From positions 744,001 through 808,000 of the forward strand of contig NC_057381.1 in NCBI RefSeq assembly GCF_016906535.1: a stretch of 64,000 nucleotides of DNA, read 5' to 3'. Shown here piece by piece: positions 49,458 through 60,287 of the stretch; position 1 is the stretch's first letter, and each line of letters begins with the position of its first letter. The position numbers were made by a program, and so were the translations under genes. Under the pieces are notes generated by a model. The model was not told the origin of the DNA. It saw nothing but the letters and a program-made list of their open reading frames with translations, and made no database searches. This DNA is from Rhizoctonia solani. Its lineage: Eukaryota; Basidiomycota; Agaricomycetes; Cantharellales; Ceratobasidiaceae.

Positions 49458-52400
49458 TCAAAAGTACAAGCTCGCAGCAAACACAACTACCAAGTCGTCA
49501 GTTTCCGTCGTCATAGAGTTCACCCGGCACTCACTATCGCGCTTGATCTTCACCTGCGCCTCTTCCATCTTGCGGAACAAGTCCCCGTCGCCGATGACGC
49601 GCGCAGCGTCACGCACTTCCCGACACGTCTCATCCAGCCGGGTGATCACCCGGACGATCGTCCCCTCTGCAACATCCGTCAAGTCGGTAATCTGGTCAAA
49701 CGGCTGCACAATAACATCGACTCATCAACACCGGCCTTCTTTCACCAACCCACCACCTTACCATTCCCTTTGCCCACTCGTACACAACCTCCACCAGCCC
49801 AAACTTGAGTTTGGCCGCGAAATCAGGGTCCGCCACTTTATTCGCCAGTTGTCGCCTCCCCACCCGATCCGCCAGCTTCGTAATCTCGTCCAGCCCGGCT
49901 TTCAGCTTGTCAGGAACCTGGGGCGTTACCTCGGTCTTGTCCTGGAACAAGAAGCAAGAAAGAGAGCGACCACTTCTTCGGGCTCGTAGGCCGCTAGCAT
50001 ATTGTCCAGGATCACCTCGGTCAGAATCAGCTCGTTGACCGAGTTGATCTGTTCCCGAAACACATCAGACAGGTGGAATGAACACAAAAAACTGGGAGAC
50101 CTGCCTCGCAAGCAACCCGTCCCTTGAGCAACACAGTCTGGTTATCGTCAATCAACCTCAAATCCTTCAATACCTGTATCCTCTGTCGTAATCGGGCAAA
50201 AGTTCCAGATTCTGATCGCTCAGCTCGAACGTAATCCGTCCAATCTCCTTGTGAAGGGTCATTTGTCTATGGAGCAGTGCATACTGTGTACAATGCATTA
50301 GCATCGCTTAGGCACTTATGGGTCAAGGCACTCACATGCTCGTCAAACTCGGTGCAATGCACGCACACCATTCTTCCCAGCGCCCGCTCGACTCCAGCTC
50401 GATCCTGCAATGCATCCTGCACATCAATCGAATGGCCCTTTCCTTTCAACCACTCGATCTCCTCGATTCCGGGACCTGTGGACCATTCAGACGCCAAGGG
50501 CGCCAATTGCCCTACAGCTTCTTGCATCACCGAGATGCGGTGGTCTTGCACGATGGCTTTCAAATCGACCTATTTGACCGGTCAATGTGATAACATCCTC
50601 AAGTAAAAGAAAAGACACCCCCTACTTTAACAAACTTGTTCGTGACCATGTGCACACTCGATAGCGGGATCTCCACAAACTCGTACGTTCCTCCTTCTAT
50701 AGGTTCCGTGTGCTTCAGCCACCTTGGCGGGACCGACGCCGGTTCTTGGGCTACGCATATATAACCTACTCAACACCTGTAATCTAGTCCCATCTCATTC
50801 AAACACGTACCCTTGGAACGCGCTTGGTGTGTTCGTCCACCAACGCAAGCGCATAGTACAACCGCTCTCCAGGCTTGTTCTCCCCCGCATTTTTCAAGAA
50901 TATAGCTAAATTTCCCGCAAAATGCTGTCCAAATTTCAACCACGACTCCAGATAGAAGTCAAAGCCCCGGAAAACGCACCGTATCTCTCAAAACGACAAC
51001 TCTCCCGGAAACAAGTTTCCCAGTCCCGGCCAACTCCAAAATCTTCTTGTTCAAATGGACATACTCGGCTGAAAAGTCATAGTACAGGTGCATCCTGGAG
51101 GCAAGTCTCGCACTCGAGCTTGGGCAGCTTTTTAAGCTCTTGTTCCAGCTATCAACCCCAAAATCAGTCACAGGAAGAAAAAGTCAAGAACCCCTCCCTC
51201 CAAGGCCAGACGACGAAAGACGCACCTGTAGCACCCGCTTCTGCTGCTCAGGCAACTGACTCTGCGACGCGTTTTCCGAGAAACTCCGCTTGATCATCTC
51301 TTCGACTTTAAGCGCCTCGACACGGAGCAAGTTGAGAATCATGTTGTACGTTAACCTAAACTGAGATTGAAGCTTGTTTGGAACGCCCAGGATCATTCTG
51401 TTCAGAGTCCCAGTCTAAATCTCCCATTCAGAAAACGGATATACAGAGAGGGATTGGAGGAACTCACGTCGGGCAACTCGTCCCCCGAAACAATAATCAC
51501 CACTCCCGTTTCGTCTAATCCTCTGCGTCCCGCCCGACCACTCATCTGTGTATACTCGCCCGGCAAGAGATCCCTAAAGCTCTTCCCGTCGTGCTTTCGG
51601 ATACCGGAGAATACGACGCTTCGAGCGGGCATGTTTACACCCATGGCAAATGTTTCCGTCGCAAAGAGGACCTTGACCAGACCGCGAGCAAAGAGAATTT
51701 CGACTACCTAGATGGCGAATTAATCGGACTGGAACGAGAGAAGAAAGGGAGGTCTACCTCTTTGACGAGAGGCAGTAGACCACCATGGTGCACCCAATCC
51801 CTCGACTCAGCAAATCCCGCATCCGCGCAATTTGGGGCAACTTTTTGTCCGTTCCTACCCTCGCCAATAACCTCAGCTCTACCATCCCTCTCGCACCTTA
51901 CAAAAAGGACCAACCTTTGAGCCTCCCAAGGCCTTTTCCCAAACCAAATGAATCTCGCTCCTCTCCTTGGCATCCGACAAGTCCGTCGAACTAAGCGTAC
52001 CCGCATTTTCCTCGCACCTCTTTTTCGAAAACGTGAAAATAACGACGGGCAAGAGGTTTTTCTTTTTGAGGTGTCCGACGAGGTGGACCCAGAGGTTCTT
52101 ATCCTGCTGTTGGTGCGAACGAGGACCGGACGAACCCATGTGTGATCCACCGCCGCCTCTCGAGGTTGGTCCACCACCACCACGCTGAGAAGGGCCTCCT
52201 CGTCCGCCCCCTCCACCGCCGCCTCGACCACGTTGAGGCTGTTGTGCTGCTGCACCCCGACCACCTCGTGCGCCGACACGTTGGATCGGTGCGAGTCCTG
52301 CGGCTTCACGCTCTTTGTCTTGTTTTCGGCGAAGTGCCTCTCCTGCGTCTTTATATCTAGTTATCGAAAATCAATATGGTGGCAAGGAGAGTGTGTATAT

Positions 52401-54292
52401 GCACTACGGACGTACCCAGTTCCGAGCCACTTTCCGCCTGCATCCACGATTTTGTACATTTCTCGGCCCGCATATAGATAGTGTTCCAGTGGGACAGGGC
52501 GTTTAGGAGTACTAATTACATAGATATCCTTTTTCTTTGTGCGTCTGTTCAAGGGCCATTAGTAGTGAAACAGTTGTGAAAAAAAAGTGAAAAGAGAAAT
52601 ACGTACCCAACCCATTCCGCAAACTCTTTCGTATTTGGAACCGTAGCACTCAGAAGAATGATATTGACGTGGTCAGGCAGCATGATAATAACCTCCTCCC
52701 ATACAACTCCTCTCTATTTCCGAATGAGAATATACCAACACTCATAATAAGCAAACTCAAACTTACCTCTGCATCATTCACGTAGTGCACCTCGTCAAAT
52801 ACCACAAATTCCACGTCTCGAATTATATCCGCGCCTTTGTAGAGCATTGAACGCAGGATTTCAGTCGTCATCACCAAACAGTTGGCTTCTGGGTTGATTT
52901 GTACGTCTCCGGTTAGGATACCAACATTGGCTGACCCATAAGTGGTTTTGAAGTCCCGATATTTTTGATTAGAGAGGGCTTTGATAGGGGATGTGTATAT
53001 GGTCCTACAATAAAAGCATCCAATTCAACAAACAGTAATTAATATGAACGAAAGCATACCTGGTCATATGTTTCGCCGAAAGTGAGATCGCATACTCGGC
53101 CACGACTGTCTTTCCGGCACTCGTATGCGCCGCCACAAACACGCTATCTCCCATCTCCAAATGATACACTGCTTCTTTCTGGAAAGTATCCAGTTCAAAA
53201 GGGTACTATATCGCAAGTTCAATTATCATATTAGGTTACAGAGATAAGTAGGACTGATCTTACTTTGTGGGCCATATCAGGAACCAATTCATGGAAATTA
53301 TTGAATGGTTTATCGACATTGACAATGTGTGCCCATTCCCGTTTGGCGAGCTGGGGAGGAGGACGGCGCCGCTGTATCGTAACACTCTGTACAAGTGCAA
53401 GTTAGCTTCCTAATTAGTACAAGATTAAATCCTAACTTGCCTCCGTCGTAGATAAAAAGTCGTCGACTTCGGCTGATCCGGTTGGTGCGCCGGTCGATTC
53501 AGCAGTGGGCGCCTTGATCGTGTGGGCAAGGCTGAAGGTTGTGCTGGCTGTAATTCAAGGGTTAGATCGCAAAAGTCAGAGACTGAATAGAACGCACTAG
53601 GTCGTCTTCTGGCAAGTCACTGAATACGATAACTTCTTCGTCTACGTCACCCTCCAACTTTAACCCTCTTGAGAAACCGGGAGGGACAGTACGCAACGTT
53701 TCTACAGCCCTTGTCGATCAGCCCCGTTCATCGGAAATACACTCGTAGACGGACCAGAATCTAAATCAATAACTTCCCCTCCTGTTTCCTCCTTGAAGAT
53801 TTCGTTCAGACCTCCAGGTTTGAAGGGTACGTTTCCAGTTTGCCTCGGACGAAATGAGCCATGGCGTTAGGGGCTCGTTGAAGGGATGTAGATGTAGTTG
53901 CCGTTGGGCGGCTTTTTGATATAGATACCTTGGGCTATAATTGGGGCAGCGCCGAGTACATGGTGAATGGAACGGTACCTCTTTGCACCCTATGATCTTT
54001 CCTTCCAGTCCTGCCCGTTCAAATACCAATTCTGTAGGAGCGGGTATCCGCTCAAACGTGAGCAAGTCCGATAGCACTAGCGGGTCCTCCCAGTGTCTAT
54101 GAACACAATTACTTATTAGAATCAATCATTGAGGACCACTTGCATCTGGTACGTAGGTAGCCAATGTTTAGGTACCGTCGTTCGAGGGGTCAAATACTCC
54201 TCTTCCATCGCCCTGTGTATCTGCTCCTTGTCGGAAGTTTGTCCAACCCGAGTTTAGCGAGCACATCTTCGGGCGTCGTCATTACCAAAGTG
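49458..54292 (-). CDS. SKI2: Ski2-type DExH RNA helicase, cytoplasmic exosome cofactor
   Basis: Start at 54292 ([17 protein letters not shown]). N-terminal Ski2 region, then [20 protein letters not shown], Walker [40 protein letters not shown], the DEVH box [13 protein letters not shown], motif [67 protein letters not shown] and the motif VI segment [17 protein letters not shown]. The [20 protein letters not shown] and [10 protein letters not shown] variants separate Ski2 from Mtr4. The C-terminus is the DSHCT domain ending [14 protein letters not shown] after a last intron. An RGG-type insertion lies near 52140-52260. The Ski complex feeds mRNA to the cytoplasmic exosome. Frame breaks of one base are needed near 54233, 53837 and 51797. 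Divergent from the light-chain gene (128 bp). Confidence 0.96.
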
Positions 54293-54420
54293 GACGCAAG
54301 GAATAATGAATTTATTAAATTATCTGCGATCTTTGGTTTCAAGCGCGGACCCTGAGACGCCCCTATTGGATTATCCGAGCCTGGTTGTTGCACTCTACCA
54401 CAACTCGGTATTCATTGAGA
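54293..54420. promoter_or_regulatory. Bidirectional promoter between SKI2 and the myosin light chain gene
   Basis: 128 bp separates two divergent start codons. No TATA box seen. The promoter role is inferred from layout. Confidence 0.5.
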
Positions 54421-55294
54421 ATGTCTCGATATTCGACTCCTCTTAGTTCTCCGGTCAAGTCAAACAACACGCCTGTCAAGAATAACAGCGCATCCGCTAG
54501 GAATAGTAGCTTTCTGAGCCCACAGACGAAACAGGCCAAGTCGCGAGCGAGGCGCGAACCATCTGGTTGGTCTCTCATAGCTCACGCATTTCTGGTATAT
54601 CGAGAGTGTGAATTTAGGCGTATTCTCTCTATTCTCGACACAGCAGGTTCAACAATTCAAAGAGGCATTCTCACTCATTGACCAGGATGGAGACGGCATT
54701 GTAGACGAAGCAGATTTAAAGAACATATTTGGGAGTTTGGGTAAGTCTTCTTTGGTTCTACAATAATTAAACACGCATAACATTTTCATAGGCATTGTAC
54801 CCACGCAGCGCATGCTCGACTCGTTACTTACAGCCCGTCCTGGCGGAGGTTCAAATATCATGCCTCACCCAGCAGACCATTCATCTCGAAATCCAGGGCC
54901 AAAAGAACGCGGCATCAATTTTACCATGTTCCTCACGATGATGGGCGAACATTTACTTGAGCTCGATCCTGAAGCGGAGCTGATCGAGGCATTTGAGTGT
55001 TTTGACGATGGTGATACAGGCAGCGTGAGGGGAGAGAGATTCGCAAGTGGCTGAGGGATGTGGAGACCGCATGAGCGATGATGAGGTGAGCAAACGTGTC
55101 TTACTCGTGAGGGCTTGCTGACTGAGTATGTCTAGATTGAGCGTTTCTTGAAAGGGTCATTCATGGACCGGCAAGGGAACTTTAACTACAGGGTATGCTT
55201 CTTACTCGTTTCGCGGCCAACACACGTACTGAAATTTGAGCAGGAATGGGTCAAAGTATTACGCGTCAACGAAGAGAATGAGGAAGAGTCATGA
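54421..55294 (+). CDS. Myosin II regulatory light chain (EF-hand), with two apparent frame breaks
   Basis: Start at 54421 (MSRYSTPLSSPVKSNNTPVK), a Ser/Thr-rich lead. Exon 1 ends at 54594; a 49-nt intron joins to VQQFKEAFSLIDQDGDGIVD, the first EF-hand (D.D.DG.V...DL). Then SLGIVPTQRMLDSLL, GINFTMFLTMMGEHLLELDP, AFECFDDGDTGSVRG, and in two other frames EIRKWLRDV and DRMSDDE, followed by IERFLKGSFMDRQGNFNYRE and WVKVLRVNEENEEES. This order and the NFNYREWVKVL ending identify the regulatory light chain, which binds and stabilises the myosin II neck and is a target of phosphorylation during cytokinesis. Two bases appear to be missing, one near 55035 and one near 55064; all flanking codons are conserved, so sequencing error is more likely than decay. 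Confidence 0.9.
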
Positions 55295-55434
55295 ACATAT
55301 TGTAGCCTAGATTGTGTTTTGAACACTTGTATTGTATTCCGCCTATGACACTTTTTTTTTAGCAGAGAAAGCACATTTATGAGTGATAGAATAATAACGA
55401 GCTACATCAAAACCAAAACCTCACGTTCCCTGTC

Positions 55435-56067
55435 TTACTCAACAATGAGTTCCGATACGCTCCAATCCTCAAAACTTCCGTCAGGAAGATACCTCCTAAT
55501 AACGAGCGGTATTTTTTTCTGCGCAAGCTCCTTAATCGCGATCTGTAGTGGGTCCGACTCGCCATCAAGGGGAACGAGTACAGGGGCGTTCATACTAAGC
55601 AAAACAAGCGAAACATTAGCGTTTAGATTAGAACAAATTTTAGCAGCCACCATTTAACGTACCTAATCTGCAACGCCCTTGTCCCCAGAATTCTGGCCCT
55701 CTCATATTTGGTCAAGTACCTTGTTGTAATTCGCTCTTTGTTGGGTTGCCGTTGCTGCTCCACTACACCCAGATCAACCGGTTCCCTGTCTACATCCATC
55801 GCACCCGTTCCGGCCGCCTGGCCATCCTCTCCTTGTTGTTCTCCATTAAGGAGGTCGTACCCGGGATCCTCGTCCTCCTAAAAAAAAAAGTGAAATAGAT
55901 AGGCTAAGTCGCACATTGAATAGCACAAATTACTTACGGGCAATGGCTCGTCAAAGGTACTTTACCACAAGCCCAAAGTAAGCAAAAGCAAACTTTTAGT
56001 TATTCTATACCTACTCGTTCATTCCTCCATCATAATCATCATCTCCTCCTCCACCATAGTCGGACAT
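55435..56067 (-). CDS. RPB6: RNA polymerase I/II/III common subunit Rpb6 (RPABC2)
   Basis: Start at 56067 ([15 protein letters not shown]). Exon 2 is only 22 nt (55938-55959) and encodes TFDEPLP. Exon 3 begins [15 protein letters not shown] and contains [20 protein letters not shown]; the last intron joins to [40 protein letters not shown] and [13 protein letters not shown]. The YLTKYE.AR.LG.RALQIS.NAP block and the [12 protein letters not shown] ending are diagnostic. Rpb6 lies at the base of the clamp in all three nuclear polymerases; the acidic, phosphorylatable N-terminus is normal for the family. Convergent with the light-chain gene, 140 bp apart. About 150 residues, normal length. Confidence 0.97.
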
Positions 56068-59000
56068 TTTTTAGGGAGTAAGGATTAAAAATTAGAGAGG
56101 GAGGTGGTGTTTAGGAATGTGGAGGTCAAGAACTTGTAATTGGCGATTGTTTGGACTTGGAAATGATCGGCGGTTAGCGTCGAATGTTACGTGTGTAACC
56201 GTGGCTCATGTGGCTATAGATACAGCAGATCATTCACAACCCTGTTGGGCTGATACTAACTTCCATAATCCTGATAAACCAAGAACGTGGATTTAAGCTA
56301 TTATGAATTTATTTGACCATGGAATGGATATCTTAGAACATCCATTTCTCGCATCCGATGTTTAGCCGATTGTCACTCACACACTGAAATATACGAACGG
56401 GTGGACCAATAGCGTCATTCAGGTCAAGACATTCCAGTCTGAACTGAGTCCCATAAATATCCAAGCTCCGTGAGCTCCTATGAATCTCCGGGGTTTGGGA
56501 CAAATGACAGAGCGGGGGCCCAGTACCCACTGAGCCCGAGTAGCCCTCCCCCACATTGTGAAGAAAGAAACTATCTCGGAGCAATGAAGCCGCAGAAAAG
56601 CTAGTCCATATTCACTTTCGACTAAATTTTCTTATCGAACGCGTAGGTAACGTTAGGATTCCCGCGTAGCCCATGTGGCCACCGTGGTAGTACATGCCAA
56701 CTATTGCATCGTAAATCACATACCACAGCCGCAAACGGAGGATAGACACCCGATCTACGCCCGGACGCACTCGATCAGGCTCTCGTAATCATTCCTTCTT
56801 CAGATACGGCTCTATTATTTATTCTAGATTTCTAAAAATTATGCGAGAGAAGCGATGGTTGAGAGTAGGGTGTGAGGTATGGCCTAATCATCGGTAATCA
56901 ATAGAAATGTGGGTGCCGGTAGTTCTGAATTGGCCCCGCGATTAATTTAGATGCGAGGAAGGTTATTGAATGCTTAGCATCTTGCTCTATGCCAGTCAGT
57001 CTAGCACTGCAATACACACAACGTTTTGGGGTGGATTGTGATCAATCCAAGGTCTAATCAGCCTTGGAAGGTACCGGCGCCTATCGCTGCCGATCATGTG
57101 ATAGAGTCTCACGCTCCAATCGCGGACGATCGGCACACGTTTTTCGTTCTGCGCACGCCCACCACCACTGCCGTCTCATCGCCGCTGATCGACCTCTCTT
57201 TGCGCGCCCCAAACGCTGTGGAGACAACTTATCAACCTCTCACTTGCCCCAACTGATCTCCGGGAAGCATCTAACCTTGACGTCAAACCCGCAGGCATTT
57301 TATGTCTTCCAAACGCGTGTAGAATCAGCCCTGGCCAATCTCATTTGTTACTCCAGGTATTGCCCGTCTGGGATATGAGTGCTCGGTACATCCCCTATCT
57401 CATACTGGGCGCTCAGCCTTGCCCAGACTTTGACCGTGAGTTATGTACAGAGGCAGTACCGCGCTGGGAGACCATCTGACTCGTCTCCAAGTGGATTGAG
57501 CGCGCTTGGATCTTGGTAGGGACTGCGGATCTTTCCCGTGTGCACGTTGTGCCTCGATGAGCTTCGATCATGTCTTCCCCCCCCCCCCCGACACATCCGA
57601 CGGCATTGCGCCCTGATTATGCGCTCCACTATGGCGCGGTCCCACCTCTTCACATGGGAACGTTGGAGCAGGCTAGGTTTCGTTTCGGCTTGAAGATAGC
57701 GCATATGCGCAGACCTAGTCGTTTTTTAATAGGAACTTGCCGACTGTTGCATTTCATTTGAAGAGAGAAAAAGAGAAGGTCGACCACGATGCGAGATGTA
57801 GGACGGCAAGACAGACTGCTGGTAAGTTGTCCATGCTCCTGGGAGTTGCCGTCTGCCGCATGCCAGGTACGTGTGGAGAATCTAACTCTGGAGAGAGATA
57901 TGAATCAATCTAATCCGTGCTATCCCCGCTGACGAATGGGCAGTGCTTTCGATGGATGAAAGAACACGGACTATCTACGAACAGTTTTCTTACTGGATGC
58001 GATGAGCGGCGAACGTCGGCGAGAATCGATATGCTTTTCGGTTTAGTTTGTTCCGACCCCTCGATTCTTAGACAGCGAAGGGAACAGAACGAGACTGGAT
58101 AGAACGAGATCGTACATCCAGGCCAGACCGATGGGTGGCAGATTATGTGCTCCACGCGTGATTAGCCCATCTATCTCTTGCCCGATTTGTTCTACAAGGA
58201 ATTTCTAACTAGGATGAGATGGATGGGATGCTCTATTGGAATACGTGGACTCGGACGGTACGATCGTATGCGAGCGAGCGAGTCGGATTGCGTCCTCGAG
58301 GTGAACAACCTCGACGGGAGGACGGTACGAGCTACCTATCTCGGGAGAATTATATCGCACGAAATTGCGGGGGACGGACCCGGACCTGGGCCAAATCGGA
58401 CTAGGATATTATTCTCCGGGATATCGAGTTGCGCTTGGTCGTTGGTATGACGTTGGACTCGCAACTCTACTTCCCCGCACCCAGCTGTGTTCATCGCGAC
58501 CGCCTAGATATCATCGAGCCGGGGGTGAATCGAGGGTGGGCTATTTGGCGAGAGCGGACCGGTCGTAGTACCTCTATCGCTGCACGAGGAGGACGCATGT
58601 CCCTCGACAAGACGTTCTCTCGCGGAGATACTTTTACTGATAGGAACAACTTGCCATACTACACTCGTGCGTGAATTTTTTGGTCAGGGATTATTGGATG
58701 GAGCGATTCCTACTGGTCACCTGTGGTTGGATCCGTCCTGGGGTTCTAGCACACGTTGAGACTGGGTGGAATGAATCGTTACGTTCGTATCTCTTGAGGC
58801 CTGGCTGAAGCTTGCCCCCTTGTGAGATTGGCTCTGAAGTATGTTGAGAACGTGTAGAGGGACGACCAATCGGGCGTGTTCAGTATGCCTTTATCTCTGT
58901 CTGACGTACAGGAACAGTGGTACTTTATGTACATAAAACCCCACCCTGCGAATACACCATTTTTTTCATTTTGAATAACGCGCCACCCCTGATGGATCAT

Positions 59001-60287
59001 GACGATCCGTGACGGTTTGGGTCTGATCCATCATGCAAGGCTCGAGACGAGTGCTAGACAGACTGGGAACTGCGAAACGCAAAACGTTGTTGCAACACGG
59101 ACGTACTGTTCACGTTGATCACTTGGAAAACACGTAGATCAGCTCCTATACAAGTGACGAATTTGGATCGAGGAGTCAAGTATAGCGTGGCCTAAAAGAG
59201 CATGTGGTTCCCGATAGGGTGGGACCCCTGTATATCATCTCGCGTCGTGGGTGGGTACATCGCTTTACACGTTGTCAAGTGACATCCCCCACCATCTCTC
59301 TATGTAGAACGGAGGAGATGGGTATAGATATGTAATAATATTTGACTGTATTCGTACAGGGCCTGCGATCCACCCTTGACTATTCTACTAATGAAATGCC
59401 AGTAATCCTCCGAGCGGAGGAATGAGGTCCGGGAAACACGTTGTTTCACGGTTTTTTTATATACCCCTGGCTCGGCCCAATTGGTTCGCTGAGCTCGATT
59501 TTGGTCGATCGAGACGAGATAGGGACGTCACGAGACTTGTGTATACGTCTGAAGGATATAAAGTAATTTATGGCTTGGGATGGTATATTCGGTTTTTCGA
59601 TAGGGTTTGAACTCAGTCGGCTGTGCGTGCCGATGATGTCTTTCGCGTGATAGGGGATGGGTCGCATATAGCGAGCATATATATATATGCGTTGTGCGTG
59701 CACAGAGGTCGGATACGATTTCGTTGATGGTTGTGTTGAATATGGCAGTGGGCGGGGCGTAACAGACCCGATGCGCATCGGGGAGCGATATGATCTATGG
59801 ACAAGTTCGATAGCGCAAAGTCTAGGACGGCCAACAAAGGGTCGGGATGCGGACCGCTTAGGCACGTTGTGTGGGTGGCGCAACGTGTTGATGCGAAGCG
59901 AATGCTTAGGGCCGGCCGGGCGAGCTGACCGGCGGCAAAAGCAAAAAGCAGGAAAGAGTAAGGAGGAGCGAAAAAGTAATAGTAGTCGTCGAAGTCGAAG
60001 TAGGGGGAGGAGGAGGGACACGCCGAATGGTCGAGGCGAGAGGGAAGCACAAGGATCCAAATGAGGATTGGTTGGGAGGATTATTCGGGGTGGCCAAACG
60101 AGAAGTGTGTACAAGCAATGATGGGGACTGTTTGAAATGGGATCGCACTTATAGCGCCGGGACCAGAGTATCGATTTGAACCTCACGCCTTTTTGCTTGC
60201 TTGCTTGCGCCAGTCGCTAGCTTGCTCTCTTGCTATCGCTATCGATATTAGAATATCTTATTGATTATTCGAACTTACGACCTTGTT
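56068..60287. other. Gene-free stretch of 4.2 kb upstream of the telobox gene
   Basis: No gene could be recognised. It includes a run of ten C near 57580, a 10-bp inverted repeat at 58990-59033, an AT dinucleotide run near 59678, a purine-rich block near 59935-60020 and TTGC repeats near 60194. Overlapping open stretches at 58178-58674 have no motif. It lies between divergently oriented genes (RPB6 minus, telobox plus), so both promoters are here. Confidence 0.5.
58990..59033. repeat. 10-bp perfect inverted repeat with 24-nt loop
   Basis: TGATGGATCA at 58990-58999 and its reverse complement TGATCCATCA at 59024-59033. It could form a hairpin or bind a dimeric protein; chance cannot be excluded. 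It lies in the gene-free region upstream of the telobox gene. Confidence 0.4.

Noticed and set aside
49063..49989. 308-codon plus-strand opening
   Set aside because: It is antisense to the FCP1 start and SKI2 end, both strongly supported; its product is low complexity and resembles nothing.
55021..55294. Myosin light chain as a pseudogene
   Set aside because: Apart from two single-base breaks every conserved block and all splice sites are intact, and the same kind of break occurs in essential genes nearby.
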